A stretch of 64,000 nt of DNA, from positions 62,001-126,000 of the forward strand of contig JNEN01001282.1 in the NCBI GenBank assembly GCA_000697355.1, written 5' to 3'. The position numbers and the translations under genes were made by a program. Source of the DNA: Syncephalastrum monosporum B8922 (lineage: Eukaryota > Mucoromycota > Mucoromycetes > Mucorales > Syncephalastraceae). Under the pieces are notes generated by a model that ran no database searches, was not told where the DNA came from, and worked only from the letters and a program-made list of their open reading frames with translations. Shown one piece after another: positions 59,703-64,000 of this stretch. Position 1 is the stretch's first letter. The number at the start of each line of letters is the position of its first letter.

Positions 59703-60994
59703 ATGGAGAATAGCAACAAACGTCCCTTTGCATCCACGTCAACTACAACAGACAGCAAAAGCCCTGCCAAGAAACCGGCAACGCGCCAGGTGTCTCTGCT
59801 GTCCATGTTCAAGCCTAAAGAAACACCGGCCAGCTCCACCGTCGATGCATTGCAAGTGACCGAGACCCGCGATCCGGCTGCACTCTTTCAGAATCTCGAT
59901 GACGAGGCCAAAGCACGCCTTGACCTCGAAATCAAAACTCTTCGCTACGAATGGCTCAAAGTTCTGAAGGACGAACTGACCAAACCTTATTTTCTCGAGG
60001 CAAGTGCTGTCCTGAAGACTCTTAACTTTTTTCTGTTCTTTGCCTGCATTGTCTAACGCCGTTGGAAACTACTCTCTAGCTCAAGAAATTCCTCAAGGAC
60101 GAAAGCTCTAAATACACCATCTACCCTCCAGGTAAAGACTCAAATATCAATACCTTTCCGTATTGCGAACGGAAGCTGACGGAGTAAGCACTCTGCACAT
60201 AGACCGCAACATTTATACCTGGTCCCACTGCCCGCCCAACAATGTGAAAGTGGTCATTATTGGCCAAGGTACGCCGTTGAAACCGTTTTGCCGGAGACTC
60301 AGCACAAGCTAAAAGTACACGTATAAATTAGATCCATACCACAACGAAAACCAGGCACATGGATTGTGTTTCTCGGTTGTCAAAGGCGTGAAAGTACCCC
60401 CATCACTCGTCAACATTTACAGCGCCCTGCAGAAAGACTACCCTGATTTCAAGAAACCCAACCATGGTTATCTGGATAACTGGGTCAAAGAAGGCGTCTT
60501 GCTTCTCAACGCATGCTTAACTGTCCGAGCTCACAACGCAAACAGTCATGCCGATCACGGTTGGGAAAAATTTACAGGTGAGAACACGTTTGGACATAGA
60601 AAGTGAGATTCATCTTAACCTAACCCTTCTGCAGACGCTGTGATCAAGCACCTGAATGAAAAGAAATCGCATGTCGTCTTTATGCTATGGGGTTCTTACG
60701 CACAGAAGAAGGGCGCCAAGATCGACAGCAAGGTAATACAAAACGGGAGGCATAGCGAACTTTAGTTTCTTACAGTCTCTGTTTCATAGAAACACCTTGT
60801 CCTGAAGTCGGTCCACCCATCTCCGCTCTCGGCTCACCGTAAGTCACCGCCACTTCATGTTTTTGAGGGGGTCTTGTCACTCATACGCGCTATGTTTAGG
60901 TGGTTTCTTTGATTGTGGGCACTTCAAGAAAGCAAATGAGTATCTGCGCCAAAATGCACGTGAACCGGTGAACTGGAATTGTTTGAATGACTAA
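59703..60994 (+). CDS. UNG1: Uracil-DNA glycosylase
   Basis: A family-1 uracil-DNA glycosylase that removes uracil from DNA in base excision repair, 300 residues. Exons are 59703-59999, 60080-60131, 60203-60268, 60332-60577, 60635-60732, 60790-60838 and 60900-60994. A probable PCNA-interacting motif QVSLLSMF lies near residue 28, within a Lys-rich, nuclear-signal-like N-terminus. The water-activating loop is [20 protein letters not shown], the uracil pocket [18 protein letters not shown], the Leu-intercalation loop [17 protein letters not shown]. Intron 1 (60000-60079) has a GC donor (GAG|GCAAGT), since the [10 protein letters not shown] join allows no GT alternative. It lies 99 bp downstream of SMC2. 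Identification is secure. Confidence 0.97.
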
Positions 60995-61081
60995 GGAAAA
61001 CGATAATACATGATGAAATATAAGAAGGGAAAGAAAACAGCAAGGGAAAGGTCAAATATAATACAAGAAAAGGGCTTGGTA

Positions 61082-63126
61082 TTACAAGCGGGTGAGATCA
61101 TCAGGGTTTTTTGCCCTAGAATCGCGTTTACACATTGGGCAGCGACTGTTTAGCACCAACCACTCATGCACGCATGTTTTGTGAAAGTGGTGGCCACACC
61201 TTTTGTTTCGTAACCAGTACCCATCCGTAAGTAAATGCATCCATGTAAATCCAAAAGCAGAAACCATACCATAATTTGCAAAGAATATCGCCGTCGTCAT
61301 AGGTGGAGAGACAAATGGCGCAGACTTGATCTTGCTCGTTGGGGATTTCAATGGGCGTGTATTCAGGTTCGTTCGGGCCCTGCGCCTGCGTGTTATCCTC
61401 GAAGCCAAATTGGTGCCATATTCGATCCCAAAAGCCAACGGATGCATCCTGTTCTTGCTTTTTGCCTGTCATGGGCTGTTTTTTGGGCACGGACTGCATC
61501 TCAATGTCCTCCAGGGCGGATGGCCGTGCGGGGGCTACAACCACCGGTGTTGCAGCATAGGGCTTACTTGATCTAAATTGGTATACGGGTATTTTCGCAA
61601 TTTCTTCTGTTGACGCGCCTCCCATATCGACTGCATCCCCCACGTGTAACACGCGCATGCCAACTAAATATAAATACGGGCCGGTTGGTATCGGTAGACG
61701 GTAAACGTGACGAAAAAGATAGGTGCTTACCCAGTACGCAAGGTAAACAAAAGATGACGGCTGTGCAGAGTAGAATAGGGACAGTGACGATGATATAGCC
61801 ATAGACGATAAGGACAAGCGAGAGATAATAGAGTGGGACCGCGGTTTCCGAGCAGGTGGTCGAGGTGAAGATCATGTAGTTTCCAAATATAAACCACATG
61901 AAGGCGAAAACGTCCAAAGCGGACTTTGCTCTGGAATGAATCATGATTAATTTGCTATTTGCGATAGTAAATTAAAGCTTCACAGCGCATACCTATCGAC
62001 CCAGCTCGTCAACATGGAGTCGCGATAGATGGGCGCTTGGTTAGCATGGTGTGCTGCAGGCGCAGGCGATGCAGATGCGGATGCAGCACCCGTGGATGTG
62101 GCTGAGACGGGATTTCCAGACGCTGGGATATGGCGCTGACTGGATAGGATGGCGGTTGTACGTGGTGGAGAAGAAGGAGGAAGGACGGAGGATGTGTGCT
62201 GATAAGTGGTGCCAGGAGTGGTGGTGGTGGTGGTAGTTGTAATAGTATTAGTAGGTATGGATGAGGTGGTAGTAGTAGCGGTAGTAGTAGCGGTCGCGGT
62301 CGCGGTAGCAGTAGCGGTTGTAATAGGTGGAACAGGAGGAGAGGAAGCGGGAGAGGAGTGGATGGTGACGGTGGGATGGTTTCGCAGAGTGGTGACAGCT
62401 GACGTTGCGACAGGGCGTCGTTCGGTCATGGCGTAGATCTCACCTGCTTCCTGGCGAGACGCGAGATCAGGATTGCCGGCTTGCTGCAAACGCCTCCGCG
62501 GGACAAGGTGGAGGTAGACAGAGATCGGACAGGACAGAACGAGGCGGAGGATGTAAACGGTGAGGAAAACCCGTAACGGCTTGTCGCAGTACATTTCCCA
62601 GGAGAACAGCAGGACGATCATCGTGGCAATGATCTTTTATTCAGTCGATACGATAGGCGAGAATAAGCAAGCGTAAGTTAGCATGAACCAATGATATCCC
62701 CTCCCAAGAAAACAAGAAGAAAAAAAAGAGAAAAAAGAAATGTTAGAAAAGGAGTAACAAAGTATAAAAGGAAAGACAAGGGGGGAGGAAGAGTGGATAT
62801 GAAAGAGATAGGAAAAAAGAAAGAAAGAACGAGGATGGACATCAACAAGTACGTACCTGTATTGCCACCAGGGTCAAGGAGAATGCCAAAATAAACTTGG
62901 AGGTACGCGAGCTGCGTCTCCAGTTCAAAGCAAAGTGGGTGAACCAGTGGGAACGGACACGGCGCGAGGTGGGTGCTGCACTTCTGGAGAGATTGACCGC
63001 ATTCGAAGGCGAGTTGGTGAGGATCCGTTGCAGGGCAGGGCGGGTCGAGGAGCTGGAAGACGACGAAGACGACGTCGATGTCGTGGACGGTTGATGACGG
63101 TGACTGAGAGTAGCAGTACTAGGCAT
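61082..63126 (-). CDS. Multi-spanning RING-H2 E3 ubiquitin-protein ligase
   Basis: A predicted membrane E3 ligase of 540 residues. Exons are 62857-63126, 61993-62633, 61731-61930, 61270-61663 and 61082-61199. A basic, Ser-rich N-terminus leads to about four membrane segments: FILAFSLTLVAIQIIATMIV, RVFLTVYILRLVLSCPISVY, VFAFMWFIFGNYMIFTST and YLSLVLIVYGYIIVTVPILL. Between segments 2 and 3 lies a ~120-residue Thr/Ala/Pro-rich repeat encoded by a microsatellite. The C-terminal RING-H2 domain is CAICLSTYDDGDILCKLW then CGHHFHKTCVHEWL and CPMC. Cysteines and histidines are complete after joining exons 4 and 5. The architecture resembles plant and fungal At1g12760-like RING proteins of the endomembrane system. 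Substrates are unknown. Confidence 0.85.
62206..62345. repeat. Degenerate GTGGTA/GCGGTC trinucleotide-type repeat within the RING-H2 gene
   Basis: Alternating GTG, GTA and GCGGTC units encode poly-Thr and Ala-Thr repeats in the loop of the membrane RING protein. The run stays in frame, so length changes would alter only the loop. Confidence 0.85.
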
Positions 63127-64000
63127 GACTCTCACTCCCAAGGCAAGCAAACAGTGAAGGGTCGTTCGGTATAATATAGCAAAACGACTGGTATATAACG
63201 GTTACGCGATTACATGCAATTCGGAGGAGAAGAAAAGAAAGAAAAAAAAAGAAAAAGTGAAAGCGAAAGCGAAAGTGACAAGCGGAAGAAGAGCACTAAG
63301 AGAAAGAGGAGGCAGGCAGAAAACAGAGAGAATGAGAGAGAGGGTGAGATAGCTTGTAATGGAATACTACTGAGTGTATGTGTGTATCGCCGGCCGGACA
63401 AACGCATGGCCGAGCAGCCGAGCCAGTCGAAATGCGTTCCAGAATGATTATCTAATCACCCTCTTCCTGATCTTCTTCCTCACACGAGAATACTCCAGCT
63501 GATCCAACCTATAGTCTTCTGTCTCGCCATTTACATCGATAGCCCTCCCTCTCTACCTTTACTTCTCTCTTGTCACAGCACTCCATCGCTTTGTTCTTAT
63601 TCAACAGCTGCTGTTTCGTGGTTTTATTCGCTTTTTCCTTTTCTGGGGCCCTGCTCCCGCTGCTGCTGGAGCCTACCCCAGAAGGTATCCTGGCAGATCT
63701 AGCGGAGCAACACCCCGGAGCATACTCTAGACGACAGAGGGAGGATACTCTCAAGTAAAATGGATAATGGAAGACACCATCAGTTTTGCTCCTTTGGGAT
63801 TTCCACTGGTTCAACTTTTATGCATAAAAAATGGGGACCGCCATTTGGTCATCTTGACCGTACGAAGTTCTTGCTTCCTGGGCTACTTTTTTCAAACATT
63901 TAGGCTCAAATGAATTAATTCCAAATGCTGGTAATGGAAAGAATAATATGTGGAGGACGACTATACTGCCAGAATATAATACACCGTTCACCTTCCATTT
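63127..64000. other. Right-edge intergenic region
   Basis: This is the upstream region of the RING-H2 gene, with purine-rich DNA at about 63225-63350. A short frame at 63570-63758 encodes a hydrophobic stretch followed by polar residues but starts without ATG. I recognise no gene in it. Confidence 0.5.

Noticed and set aside
63570..63758. Short hydrophobic ORF near the right edge
   Set aside because: No ATG start, no homology recognised and no supporting splice structure inside the window.

Overview
The window is nuclear DNA from a filamentous fungus, most likely an early-diverging one such as Mucorales/Mucoromycota. The evidence is a set of 28 recognisable eukaryotic protein genes with about 140 short introns (mostly 45-80 nt), fungal-type branch points, fungus-restricted families (LCL2-like secreted protein, fungal PAN3 and MSS4 architecture), GlcNAc synthesis for chitin, and an alternative oxidase. 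The lineage is an inference from gene structure and content and was not tested by any search. All exon joins were worked out by hand. In every complete multi-exon gene the summed exon length is a multiple of three and the joined frame restores family motifs.

Layout, left to right. 1-4.7 kb: 3' part of MED13 (+), ribosomal stalk protein P1 (-), secreted lactonase-type propeller (-). 4.7-8 kb: gene-poor. 8-10.6 kb: SulP sulfate permease (+). 10.6-12.2 kb: gene-poor, with a diverged repeat copy. 12.2-13.6 kb: RAD51 (-). 13.6-16.7 kb: gene-poor, second repeat copy. 16.7-23.2 kb: casein kinase 1 (+), LCL2-like (+), tandem CCCH zinc-finger protein (+), NBP35 (-), syntaxin-8-like SNARE (-). 24.4-32.9 kb: SDR dehydrogenase (+), ZIP transporter (+), TAF5 (+), an isolated NIC96/NUP93 N-terminal-domain gene (-), GNA1 (+). 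33.6-38 kb: NMT1/THI5-fold protein (+), gene-poor DNA with the third repeat copy, glutathione transferase (+). 38.7-47.1 kb: MYST acetyltransferase (+), alternative oxidase (-), NDUFA4/MLRQ-like (-), ribosomal eL28 (-), PAN3 (-). 47.3-54.4 kb: PI4P 5-kinase (-), AIP1 (-), serine racemase/dehydratase (-). 54.9-61 kb: SMC2 and UNG in tandem (+). 61-63.1 kb: membrane RING-H2 protein (-).

The genes do not form a metabolic cluster. They are ordinary housekeeping genes packed head-to-head or tail-to-tail. The loose theme is chromosome maintenance and transcription (MED13, TAF5, MYST HAT, RAD51, SMC2, UNG). RAD51, SMC2 and UNG share GGCGCG/ACGCGT-type elements just upstream of their start codons, which suggests common G1/S control. 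I found no CRISPR array, rRNA, convincing tRNA or autonomous transposon.

The most notable items are a stand-alone NIC96/NUP93 N-terminal module lacking the solenoid, a three-copy dispersed repeat confined to the gene-poor gaps, three GC-AG introns, and coding microexons of 8 and 14 nt. I did not find a convincing new multi-gene system.
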